From Planctomycetaceae bacterium (GTDB taxonomy: Bacteria > Planctomycetota > Planctomycetia > Pirellulales > Thermoguttaceae), in NCBI GenBank assembly GCA_003509805.1, contig DOMV01000493.1:1-7960 (forward strand): a stretch of DNA of 7,960 nt, in the 5' to 3' direction. Shown one piece after another: positions 1-5,220 of this stretch (position 1 is its first letter; the number at the start of each line of letters is the position of its first letter). The notes beneath the pieces are model-generated. The model saw nothing but the letters and a program-made list of their open reading frames with translations, was not told where the DNA came from and searched no databases. The translations under genes were made by a program, and so were the position numbers.

Positions 1-35
1 AAAAAGCCGTCCGACCGCCGGTTTTTCCCCGGCCC
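1..35 (-). terminator. Possible intrinsic terminator after the permease gene
   Basis: Read on the minus strand, the sequence after the permease stop forms a GCCGG/CCGGC stem (plus-strand 29-33 with 17-21) around a GGAAAAA loop. A run of five T (plus-strand A at 1-5) follows after a GC-rich spacer of about 11 bases. That spacer is longer than in a classical terminator, and an alternative GCCG...CGGC pairing directly abuts the T run. The position suits the end of the two-gene operon, but the window edge prevents seeing what follows. Confidence 0.3.
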
Positions 36-51
36 TCCCAAAATACGGAGT

Positions 52-993
52 TCAAGACAGAAAAAACGGGACCGTGCCACCCAGACAACCGCAAAGCACG
101 ACGGAAAGGAGTAAATAGGTGACAAGCGTAAAATAGATGCGGGTTGCCATGTTCAGCTCTTTGCGCGACGTCAGATTGTAGATCGATATCGAAAGGCTTG
201 CCGTCATGAGAAACAGGCTGAGAAATACGGAAGCGATGAAAATACCGACGGAGGCGAACATCGTCAATTCCCCAAGCCCCCCGATCACGCCGAACGTCGC
301 CAGGAGCGGAGGGGAAATCACGAAAAACATCACGGTCGAAACCAATGTCTCGGCAAGACTTTTGACGCCGATCACGAAGGAAAACGCGACGGCGTTGATG
401 CACTGGGTCGCCAAGAAGGCGCTTGCGAGCAAAAAAAGAACGGAACCGGGATCGACACCGCGCAGCAGGTACGCCAGGGTTAAAAACGGCAGTGTCGCCG
501 CATGGAACAAAAGTGTCAGGAGGGCGGCCGCGATCAGCTTGCCCCGGACGATCTGCCCCATGGTCAGGCCGGAGTAGAACATCATGTCGTCGGTCAGGGA
601 ATCCTGGACGGCATTCCCGGCACAAAACAGGACAACGCCAAGCGTACTGGCGATGTAGAGCGTTCCCATCAGCAACTGAAACGCTTCCCTGCCGGTTTCG
701 GGCGTTGCCGAGGGATTGACCCGAACCACGTAAAACGTGGCGACGAACATGAGGAAGACGTAAATGCACAACAGCGCCAGGAGCAGGTTGTTTCGAACGA
801 TTTGCCGCATTTCCCGGACCAATACGGGATTGAGCGCATTGTTTGCCGCACCGATCGACCGTGCGCGAAAGAACGCCGGCAGATGCTTCAGGAGTTTTCG
901 GAAACGCCCCTCCGAACAGGGGGCCTCCGAACCGGGATGGGAAACAACCGGTTCTCGTGTTTCGGCGGTGGATGGCGGGAAGGGATCGCTCAT
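52..993 (-). CDS. ABC-2-type multi-pass membrane permease-like protein
   Basis: A 313-residue integral membrane protein. Residues 1-52 are polar and probably cytoplasmic, followed by N-A-L-N-P-V-L-V-R-E-M-R-Q at about 53-64. That motif is typical of planctomycete ABC-2-type permeases just before the first membrane helix. About seven hydrophobic segments follow (near 70-90, 106-127, 150-175, 180-205, 214-240, 245-268 and 284-312). No ATP-binding motifs are present, so a separate ATPase would be needed if it is a transporter subunit. It lies 67 bp downstream of the DUF4350 gene on the same strand with no terminator between, so co-transcription is likely. The ATG follows a weak GGAG about 16 bases upstream, and a slightly later start cannot be excluded. 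The permease class is inferred from topology and the N-terminal motif; the substrate is unknown. Confidence 0.72.
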   Translation of the reverse strand: MSDPFPPSTAETREPVVSHPGSEAPCSEGRFRKLLKHLPAFFRARSIGAANNALNPVLVREMRQIVRNNLLLALLCIYVFLMFVATFYVVRVNPSATPETGREAFQLLMGTLYIASTLGVVLFCAGNAVQDSLTDDMMFYSGLTMGQIVRGKLIAAALLTLLFHAATLPFLTLAYLLRGVDPGSVLFLLASAFLATQCINAVAFSFVIGVKSLAETLVSTVMFFVISPPLLATFGVIGGLGELTMFASVGIFIASVFLSLFLMTASLSISIYNLTSRKELNMATRIYFTLVTYLLLSVVLCGCLGGTVPFFLS

Positions 994-1061
994 ATCGGAA
1001 TCGTCGCTCTCCGGACATACCGGACTCGTTCCATGAACCGTCTTTCCTGTGGAAAGCTCGT

Positions 1062-2294
1062 TTACCGGATTTCGCGGGTCAAATAACGTTCAATCTGGTT
1101 GTAAGCGTAAGTCCGGTCTTGCGAGCGAGCCAACATTTCGGCATAAGCGTCGATATGCCGCTCGAAATCGGCCACCTTGGTCGCCGCGATTCGCTTCGGA
1201 CGCCCGAAAATCGGCCAACGCCAAAACGTGTAGGCGATGCCCAGGAGAATCAACTGCCAGGCGAGAATGGCAACCGGCCAGAGTTGCAAAAGAACCAACG
1301 GCGAGTTTTGCGGCATGTGCGCCTCCTCGTCTTCGATATACTTCAACCCGGAACCCATTCTCAGAACGGCAACCGACTTTTTGGGTTCCCCGAATTCCGC
1401 GATCAGGCGTGATGCCAATTTTCGGCGTTCATGTTCGACCAGGGCCTCGTTCAACAGGAAAACGCCGCTTTGGAGGACGATCAACCGGCTTTCGGCGACA
1501 TCTTTGGCAACGACCAACGGTTCGATCGTTTGCCCGGTCGTCGACTCACCGGCGAGAAGCGTCGTCCATCCCGTTCCTTTCGGATCAAGGGAAACATGGA
1601 TGCTCAACGGGGCCGTGGAAACGTCGAGCCGGTCCGTCCAGGCGGAAACGCCCTTCAACCGGTCGGCAACAAGCACCTTCCTTCGCTTCTCAAGGGAAAA
1701 CCAGTCGCATTGCGTTTTGTCCGGCAAAGGAGCCGTCGACCGCGAGAGCCGGAAACGGGTGTGTGTGGAATGCGGGGAAGGGGGTGAAATCGGGACCGTG
1801 GGAACGGCGGAAGGAGAAACAGCCGACGCGGAGTCCGCCAAAAAACGTTCAAGATGCGATTCCGCTTCCCGCAGTTTTGCTTCGGCCTTCCATTGGTCGG
1901 CAGGTTTCGACAGCGGAACCGTTTTCTCCCAATAATCGACATCCGTCTCATAAGTCCTCGGGACAAACACGAGGGTACGCCCCGGTCGGTCCTCCAGCCA
2001 TTTTTCGAACCAGTCGATGGCGTCCTGGTCCGGGACGCCCATTTCGTCATCGCAGAACCAGACGACGGTGTCGATCCGCTTATAACGCTTGGACACGAAA
2101 CGCGTTCGCCGTACCTTATGTTTACCGGCCTTGCACATGTCGTGGAAGACATCAGCCCCATTGATGCTGCGCCAGTTGTCGTCGTAAAAAACCATGCCGT
2201 CATGCCATGTTTGACAGCCCGTCATGCAGATCATGCAGAGCATACCGAACACACAACAGGCGATCATTGGAACGGGACGACGAGAACAATTCAT
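1062..2294 (-). CDS. DUF4350-domain membrane-anchored lipoprotein
   Basis: A 410-residue protein that starts with a short basic, hydrophobic signal ending in M-T-G-C (Cys27), a near-consensus lipobox, so lipid anchoring is likely. Residues of about 60-115 carry the DUF4350-like core: a strand with I-D-T-V-V-W-F, then D-A-I-D-W-F-E-K-W-L and the strand T-L-V-F-V-P-R, followed by D-Y-W-E-K. A low-complexity Ser/Pro linker lies around 155-180. One strong transmembrane helix spans about 333-358, followed by a basic stop-transfer segment and a cytoplasmic tail with a Y-A-E-M-L-A-R...Y-L-T-R-E-I-R helix, as is usual for planctomycete DUF4350 proteins. In that phylum such proteins often sit beside permeases, MoxR ATPases and DUF58 proteins; here only the permease is in view. 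The biochemical function is unknown. The start has a weak GGAAAA upstream. Confidence 0.72.
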   Translation of the reverse strand: MNCSRRPVPMIACCVFGMLCMICMTGCQTWHDGMVFYDDNWRSINGADVFHDMCKAGKHKVRRTRFVSKRYKRIDTVVWFCDDEMGVPDQDAIDWFEKWLEDRPGRTLVFVPRTYETDVDYWEKTVPLSKPADQWKAEAKLREAESHLERFLADSASAVSPSAVPTVPISPPSPHSTHTRFRLSRSTAPLPDKTQCDWFSLEKRRKVLVADRLKGVSAWTDRLDVSTAPLSIHVSLDPKGTGWTTLLAGESTTGQTIEPLVVAKDVAESRLIVLQSGVFLLNEALVEHERRKLASRLIAEFGEPKKSVAVLRMGSGLKYIEDEEAHMPQNSPLVLLQLWPVAILAWQLILLGIAYTFWRWPIFGRPKRIAATKVADFERHIDAYAEMLARSQDRTYAYNQIERYLTREIR

Positions 2295-2361
2295 GGTTTT
2301 CCATTGGAGCTGCCCGTTGACCTGCGGGCGGTGTCGTTTTTCGAGGGCGGACCACCCATAC

Positions 2362-2381
2362 GTCGGTTTGCGGGAAATTTT
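2362..2381 (-). repeat. Intergenic motif RAAATTTCCYGMARCCGAC, copy 1
   Basis: Minus-strand AAAATTTCCCGCAAACCGAC. It matches the copy at 7156-7174 except for one extra A. The motif points toward the DUF4350 start, with its 3' end about 67 bp upstream of that ATG. It also sits immediately next to the left edge of the first 145-bp-type element. It could be a regulatory site or a short dispersed repeat; the sequence alone does not decide. Confidence 0.5.
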
Positions 2382-2385
2382 ATCT

Positions 2386-2550
2386 TGGAAACGCGATGAA
2401 AAATGAACGTTTGGTCACGAACATTTGGTCACGCCTGCCTGCCACACTCACTCATAACTTTTTTAGTGTAAGCATTTGCAATGATCGTTCGAGCGGCAAG
2501 CGACTGTTTGCGGGACTGTTCGCGGGAGGATTATCAGGCCGTTTACGGTA
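2386..2550 (+). repeat. Dispersed element copy 1 (expanded, degenerate)
   Basis: Starts TGGAAACGCGATGA and ends in CAGGCCGTTTACGGTA, matching the ends of the copies at 2786-2930 and 3886-4024. The left arm contains a 14-bp tandem duplication (2405-2418 and 2419-2432, one mismatch). The right arm contains a 12-bp tandem duplication (2504-2515 and 2516-2527, one mismatch), which makes this the longest copy. The inner inverted arms are weaker here (GCCTGCC with GCGGCAAGC). There is no coding potential I trust. Confidence 0.7.
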
Positions 2551-2717
2551 TAACCGCCTTCAGCAGATTTGTTCCACAACCTATGCAGCATGTTCGGCGT
2601 TGGCTTTTTCGACAGTTTTGGCTCATGGTATTTTTCCTTTCACCTTCATTATCAACGAAAAACGCGGAGTCGGCAAGATGCCGTTTCTCCAATTTACCCC
2701 AAAACAAGAGGTTTTCC

Positions 2718-2870
2718 ATGTCCAACGATCTGCCCCAAAAGCCCGCCAAGGCCCTTGGGGACATTCTTGATCCCATTGAGTTACACTGGAAACGCGATGA
2801 AAACGAACGGTTGGTCAAGTCCGCCTGCCGCACTCACTCACCCCTAACTTCTGTTTGTATAATAACATAA
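2718..2870 (+). CDS. Possible 50-residue ORF fused into a repeat; doubtful
   Basis: An AAGAGG ribosome-binding site lies six bases before this ATG. The first 23 residues (M-S-N-D-L-P-Q-K-P-A-K-A-L-G-D-I-L-D-P-I-E-L-H) are unique in the window. From Trp24 onward the frame runs through the left half of element copy 2 (W-K-R-D-E-N...K-S-A-C-R-T) and stops in its loop. I do not recognise the protein. It may be a small gene, the 5' remnant of a gene cut by element insertion, or chance. The C-rich/G-rich inverted repeat at 2733-2760 lies within it. Confidence 0.22.
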   Translation: MSNDLPQKPAKALGDILDPIELHWKRDENERLVKSACRTHSPLTSVCIIT

Positions 2871-2930
2871 ACGGCGCGTTCGAGCGGCAGGCGATTGTTC
2901 GCGGGAACCATTCCAGGCCGTTTGCGGTAC
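2786..2930 (+). repeat. Dispersed element copy 2 (best-preserved)
   Basis: The outer ends are CTGGAA (2786-2791) and TTCCAG (2911-2916), inverted to each other, with a conserved tail GCCGTTTGCGGTA. An internal 10-bp perfect inverted repeat, CGCCTGCCGC (2822-2831) and GCGGCAGGCG (2884-2893), encloses a 52-nt AT-richer loop. The loop is the part that differs most among copies. The size, lack of coding capacity and inverted ends resemble a MITE or a mobile hairpin repeat, but I see no clear target-site duplication. Confidence 0.72.
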
Positions 2931-2980
2931 AGAGGGAAGAAAGCCACGCGAAGGGCGACCGCCAAGGGGTACGGTTCGTA

Positions 2981-3793
2981 TTACTGTTCCGAGGGAGGCC
3001 CGATGAAGCGGTTGAGATTGATACCGCCGCGATGTTCTTCTTCCAGCAGGGCGGTGCGGCTTTCGAGATGTTCGATGCGACGTTGCAGAAGCGGGATGAT
3101 GTTTTCCTCCCCTGTGACCCGTTTTTGTCGGGGAACGCTCGGATAACCGAGATGACGGGAGAGAGCGGCGAACAGATAGACCGGGTCGCGCTGCCGGGTC
3201 GCTTTCGCAATACGTCCTTCCCGTTCGCCGAACAACGTGGGCAGCGACTCCTCCTCCGGTTTTTTCTCATACAACGGACTACGGACAAAGATCATGTCGG
3301 CCAGGTCGACCCAGCCGATCTGGCGCCGGAGGATTGCGATCCAGTCGCGCCAGTCGTCATTGTAAATGGGGTCCTCCGAAATCGCGGCCAAGCCGGGATC
3401 GTAGCCGAGCCGGTTACGGCAAACCGTTTCGAACTGGTAGAAAAAACAGCCCTGCACCGCCGGGCATTTTTCCCGGTATTTGGCTTCCTGCAAGAGAATC
3501 CTGAGGGCGATGCGGAAGTCGAAACGTCCGCCGTCCCGTTCGGTTTCGGCGACGACGAAGGTCTGGAACGGCGTGAAATAATGCTTGATTCGCCCCATGG
3601 CCGAGGCAAGGCCGCCGGTCAGCTTCATGTCGGTCAGCAAAAAATCGATTGCCATCGGAAGCCGGGTCGTCGAAAGAAGTTCGCCTTGAACGCCCGCCAG
3701 TATCTCCTGGGTCGAAAGACCGGTTTCGAGACGCTCCAAAAAAGACTCGAAAAAGAAGGACTGTTCCACATATTCTTCATGTTCGAGTATCAT
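2981..3793 (-). CDS. Conserved planctomycete-type protein of unknown function
   Basis: A 270-residue soluble protein beginning M-I-L-E-H-E-E-Y-V-E-Q. I chose the ATG at 3793 because GGAGGG sits about eight bases upstream and because this N-terminus matches the family as I remember it. The frame stays open 28 codons further upstream, without support. Recognisable blocks are H-Y-F-T-P-F-Q near residue 76, C-R-N-R-L-G-Y-D near 127, a W-R-D-W-I...D-L-A-D-M-I-F-V-R-S stretch near 150-175, an L-F-G-E-R-E-G segment, and a C-terminal helix with coiled-coil character (L-L-Q-R-R-I-E-H-L-E...L-L-E-E-E) before G-G-I-N-L-N-R-F. No signal peptide, membrane helix or catalytic motif is evident. Its function is unknown. 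It is bracketed by inverted copies of the dispersed element. Family recognition rests on memory, not a search. Confidence 0.75.
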   Translation of the reverse strand: MILEHEEYVEQSFFFESFLERLETGLSTQEILAGVQGELLSTTRLPMAIDFLLTDMKLTGGLASAMGRIKHYFTPFQTFVVAETERDGGRFDFRIALRILLQEAKYREKCPAVQGCFFYQFETVCRNRLGYDPGLAAISEDPIYNDDWRDWIAILRRQIGWVDLADMIFVRSPLYEKKPEEESLPTLFGEREGRIAKATRQRDPVYLFAALSRHLGYPSVPRQKRVTGEENIIPLLQRRIEHLESRTALLEEEHRGGINLNRFIGPPSEQ

Positions 3794-3885
3794 TATTACA
3801 TTCCCTCCGTCGGGAGAAGCGTGGTCAGGGGAAAGCGTTGAAAAGTCGAAAATGCACGCACCCTCGAAACACCCCATGTTCTACT

Positions 3886-4024
3886 TTGAACGGCCTGAAA
3901 ATGCTCCCGCGAACAATCGCCTGCCGCTCGAACGCGATGTGTAACCTGATATTTGCCAATATGTTATGGCGTGTTAGTGCGGCAAGCAGACTTGGCCAAA
4001 TATCCGTTGTCATCGCGTTTCCAG
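3886..4024 (-). repeat. Dispersed element copy 3 (inverted orientation)
   Basis: Read on the minus strand it starts CTGGAAACGCGATGA (from 4024) and continues with a left arm like copy 2 (CTGCTTGCCGCACT). It ends with GCGTTCGAGCGGCAGGCGATTG, broken here as GCGTTCGAGC then GGCAGGCGATTG, and a CAGGCCGTT tail. The inner inverted arms (plus-strand CGCCTGCCGC 3919-3928, GCGGCAAGCA 3980-3989) pair with about two mismatches. The loop sequence differs from copy 2. Confidence 0.7.
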
Positions 4025-4045
4025 TATACACCCCTCCCCTCCCCC

Positions 4046-4074
4046 TTGTCAATCGGACGGAAGGCTCCTATACT
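4046..4074 (+). promoter_or_regulatory. Sigma70-type promoter for the small basic protein gene
   Basis: TTGTCA (4046-4051), a 17-bp spacer and TATACT (4069-4074) match the housekeeping promoter pattern well. Transcription would start near 4081, giving a leader of about 80 nt. A mirror-symmetric pyrimidine tract (4031-4045) abuts the -35 box on its upstream side. Confidence 0.65.
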
Positions 4075-4100
4075 GAACAAGGTCCTATTTTGAGTTTCCG

Positions 4101-4117
4101 GCCCCGCCGGTCGGGGC
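4101..4117 (+). promoter_or_regulatory. Leader hairpin of the small basic protein mRNA
   Basis: GCCCCG (4101-4106) and CGGGGC (4112-4117) form a perfect 6-bp GC stem with the loop CCGGT, about 20 nt into the predicted transcript. It is not followed by a T run, so it is not a terminator. It could stabilise the mRNA or serve as a control element. The ribosome-binding site (AGGAAAGAG) is well downstream and free. Confidence 0.4.
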
Positions 4118-4160
4118 GTTTGACCGCGTTCTTTAGAGAAAAGCAGGAAAGAGTATTGCG

Positions 4161-4403
4161 ATGACCATCGATAAAAGCCTGAAGACACGAAAAGGAATTG
4201 TCCGGGCCAGAAATGTGCTCAACCGGGGTGAACGAATTGCGAAGTTGCTGGAACAGGAACGCTGGACCGAGGAAGACGGGCCGTTCAGCCTGCCGAAAGT
4301 CCGTGTTTACAAAGTAGTTCTGAAGAAGAAGAAAAAGAAGAAGGGCGAAGAAGAGGGTGCAGACACAACGGCGAAAGGAGCCAAAAAAGCGGCAAAAAAA
4401 TAA
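4161..4403 (+). CDS. Small basic protein (PVC-group conserved family)
   Basis: 80 residues, strongly basic. Residues 1-52 carry the conserved part: M-T-I-D-K-S-L, then R-K-G-I-V-R-A-R-N-V-L-N-R-G-E-R-I, then E-E-D-G-P-F-S-L-P-K-V-R-V. This fits the small basic protein family of Planctomycetes, Verrucomicrobia and Chlamydiae, which has been suspected of ribosomal or RNA association but has no settled function. From residue 55 there is a run of seven lysines, a short acidic patch and an A/K-rich tail reminiscent of nucleic-acid-binding tails; the tail is longer than in the roughly 65-residue short members. The start is supported by AGGAAAGAG about nine bases upstream and by the promoter at 4046-4074. 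The lysine codons form a purine-only tract (about 4322-4345). The family is recognised from memory; the function is inferred. Confidence 0.8.
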   Translation: MTIDKSLKTRKGIVRARNVLNRGERIAKLLEQERWTEEDGPFSLPKVRVYKVVLKKKKKKKGEEEGADTTAKGAKKAAKK

Positions 4404-4526
4404 TCCTTGCCAACAATCCTTGCAGGGTTTGTGTCGATTCGCCCGGTTTTGTACTGGATTCGGGTCCGTGGCGGCAGGATGATTCTTGGGCGTGCATTCA
4501 CGGCGGTCGTTTAGGAGTTGGCGTTG

Positions 4527-4635
4527 GTTCGCGATGCCTGTTCTCCCGGGAAAGGGCGGCGTGGGGGATTTGGGGTGTTTGGAGAGACGCCATCCTCCTC
4601 GCCCTGCCAGACGGGCGGGAGCGGGAATGCCGAAC
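4527..4635 (+). ncRNA. Candidate rod-shaped structured RNA (unassigned)
   Basis: Five nested stems stack into one rod: 4527-4531 with 4631-4635, 4543-4548 with 4616-4621, 4553-4558 with 4600-4605, 4563-4569 with 4592-4598, and 4574-4578 with 4587-4591. That is 29 pairs, with internal loops between them and an apical loop UUUGGAGA-like. Two of the pairs are G.U when read on the plus strand (4565-4596 and 4576-4589) and would be mismatches on the minus strand, which favours plus-strand transcription. It lacks the GGAA-capped domain of SRP RNA, the tmRNA tag frame and the conserved blocks of RNase P RNA, so I do not assign a class. A structured 3' UTR of the small basic mRNA is the main alternative. 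Confidence 0.3.
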
Positions 4636-4670
4636 GACTCGTATCCGGTTGTGCGGCTTGCGACCAGCTT

Positions 4671-4695
4671 CAGGAAATTTTTATCGTGTTTCCTG
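4671..4695 (+). other. Hairpin CAGGAAA/TTTCCTG
   Basis: A perfect 7-bp inverted repeat with an 11-nt T-rich loop, located downstream of the candidate structured RNA. There is no T run after it, so it is not a standard terminator; it could mark an RNA 3' domain or a processing site. Confidence 0.35.
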
Positions 4696-4792
4696 TACTG
4701 TGCCGGGTTTGGTCGTTTCCACGTTGTTTGCGTTTCAATCATTTGGGATTAAAGGGGCTTTGGACGATATGGGTCGTTTTTCGGCCGATTTT

Positions 4793-4864
4793 ATACTGAA
4801 AACCTTTGAAATTTCCTGAAGCCGACTTTCGCGCAGCCTGTTTTCTCGGAGAGTAAACAGGCGG
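4793..4864 (+). repeat. Intergenic repeat A, with motif and 12-nt-arm hairpin
   Basis: Shares ATACTGAAA, then the 19-bp motif (GAAATTTCCTGAAGCCGAC, 4808-4826), then AGCCTG and TCGGAGA, in the same order as repeat B at 5065-5134. The second half forms a strong hairpin: GCCTGTTTTCTC (4836-4847) with GAGTAAACAGGC (4851-4862), 11 of 12 paired, with a GGA loop. A TATAAT at 4892-4897 and a terminator follow closely. Confidence 0.5.
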
Positions 4865-4909
4865 TTGAGCGGAAAACTTAGCAGGCTTCGGTATAATACG
4901 TCGGATGGA

Positions 4910-4949
4910 GGTCGTGTTTCTTGAGAAGCACGACCTTTTTTTATTTTTT
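4910..4949 (+). terminator. Strong intrinsic terminator
   Basis: GGTCGTGTTTC (4910-4920) and GAAGCACGACC (4925-4935) form an 11-bp stem with one G.U pair and the loop TTGA, directly followed by seven T, one A and six T. This is a near-ideal Rho-independent terminator on the plus strand. No coding gene ends nearby (the nearest stop is 500 bp upstream at 4403), so it most simply ends an untranslated RNA or a long 3' UTR. Confidence 0.8.
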
Positions 4950-5006
4950 CATCTTGGAACGATCGGAAAACTTTGCTACTCTTCCCCTCTCGACGAGTGC
5001 GCCGAG

Positions 5007-5051
5007 GTGGCCGGGATCAACGCAATACCAATCGGCCACAAGGAGTTTTTT
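5007..5051 (+). terminator. Weak terminator-like hairpin
   Basis: GTGGCCG (5007-5013) and CGGCCAC (5033-5039) are perfect inverted arms around a 19-nt loop, followed after six bases by six T. The gap before the T run and the large loop make it a poor intrinsic terminator; it may be a backup signal or simply a hairpin. Confidence 0.3.
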
Positions 5052-5064
5052 CGCGCAGACCAGC

Positions 5065-5134
5065 ATACTGAAAGCGGCTGAAATTTCCCGAAACCGACAA
5101 TGCGGGAGCCTGCCCGTCGGAGACAGCACTGCCT
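5065..5134 (+). repeat. Intergenic repeat B, with motif
   Basis: A diverged copy of repeat A, 272 bp downstream in the same direction. It has ATACTGAAA, the motif GAAATTTCCCGAAACCGAC (5080-5098), GAGCCTG and GTCGGAGAC. The hairpin of repeat A is not conserved; only the short GTC-GGA-GAC centre remains. It lies about 90 bp upstream of rimI. Confidence 0.5.
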
Positions 5135-5160
5135 GAAAGAGAACCATGCGGTAGGATGGG

Positions 5161-5185
5161 CGGTGTCCACCGGCGACGGAGCCGG
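5161..5185 (+). promoter_or_regulatory. Overlapping small hairpins before rimI
   Basis: CGGTG-TC-CACCG (5161-5172) and CCGGC-GACGGA-GCCGG (5170-5185) overlap by three bases and therefore exclude one another. They sit about 35 bp before the rimI start. This could be a leader switch or ordinary GC-rich coincidence. Confidence 0.25.
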
Positions 5186-5220
5186 CTTCGGCATACAACA
5201 TTCGTTCAACTCACCAGGAA

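Larger units (their letters stand above)
2295..2980. other. Gene-poor spacer with two copies of a degenerate element
   Basis: This 686-bp gap lies between two minus-strand genes. It holds one copy of a 20-bp intergenic motif (2362-2381), two same-direction copies of the 145-165 bp element (2386-2550 and 2786-2930), and about 235 bp between them. Within that, a small hairpin (GGAG and CGGC arms, 2666-2690) and one possible 50-codon frame with a good ribosome-binding site (2718-2870) are visible. Other open frames here overlap each other in several phases and look like chance. No promoter could be identified for the DUF4350 gene. Confidence 0.6.
3794..4160. other. Divergent intergenic region with element copy and promoter
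   Basis: This 367-bp gap separates the divergent unknown gene (minus) and the small basic protein gene (plus). It contains element copy 3 (3886-4024), a pyrimidine tract (4031-4045), a strong plus-strand promoter (4046-4074) and a leader hairpin (4101-4117). No convincing minus-strand promoter for the 3793 gene is visible, so its transcription may start inside the element copy. Confidence 0.6.
4404..5220 (+). other. Long non-coding stretch rich in inverted repeats
   Basis: An 817-bp gap with no credible coding frame. In order it shows a short direct repeat AATCCTTGC just after the small basic gene, a nested rod-like inverted-repeat structure (4527-4635), and a hairpin CAGGAAA/TTTCCTG (4671-4695). 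Next come two related repeats of about 75 bp (4793-4864 and 5065-5134), a strong terminator (4910-4949) and a weaker terminator-like hairpin (5007-5051). Two small hairpins lie just upstream of rimI (5161-5172 and 5170-5185). This pattern fits one or more untranslated RNAs, or a long structured 3' UTR. Confidence 0.5.

Noticed and set aside
1049..2164. Long plus-strand frame opposite the DUF4350 gene
   Set aside because: It is Arg/Pro-rich, as typical of an antisense frame in GC-rich coding DNA, while the minus-strand frame has a lipobox, a membrane helix and a recognisable domain.
2543..2833. Minus-strand 96-codon frame between element copies 1 and 2
   Set aside because: Both ends lie inside element copies, there is no ribosome-binding site, and the composition is not protein-like.
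3794..3877. 28-codon upstream extension of the unknown minus-strand gene
   Set aside because: The inner ATG at 3793 has a strong GGAGGG ribosome-binding site and begins the recognisable N-terminus; the upstream part has neither.
4445..4480. Resemblance to a tmRNA 5' end (CTGGATTCG)
   Set aside because: Only a short block matches; no tag-peptide frame and no complementary 3' tRNA-like end were found.
4068..4742. 224-codon minus-strand frame opposite the small basic protein gene
   Set aside because: It runs antisense to a well-supported gene and its promoter, has low-complexity F/L runs created by the lysine codons, and no recognisable domain.
4486..4752. Plus-strand frame within the non-coding stretch
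   Set aside because: It has a TTG-type start without a ribosome-binding site, an Arg/Trp/Cys-rich composition, and overlaps the structured RNA candidate.
4865..4897. Promoter with TATAAT at 4892-4897
   Set aside because: The -10 box is perfect but the only -35-like hexamer (TTGAGC) is 21 bp away, and the transcript would start just before a terminator hairpin.
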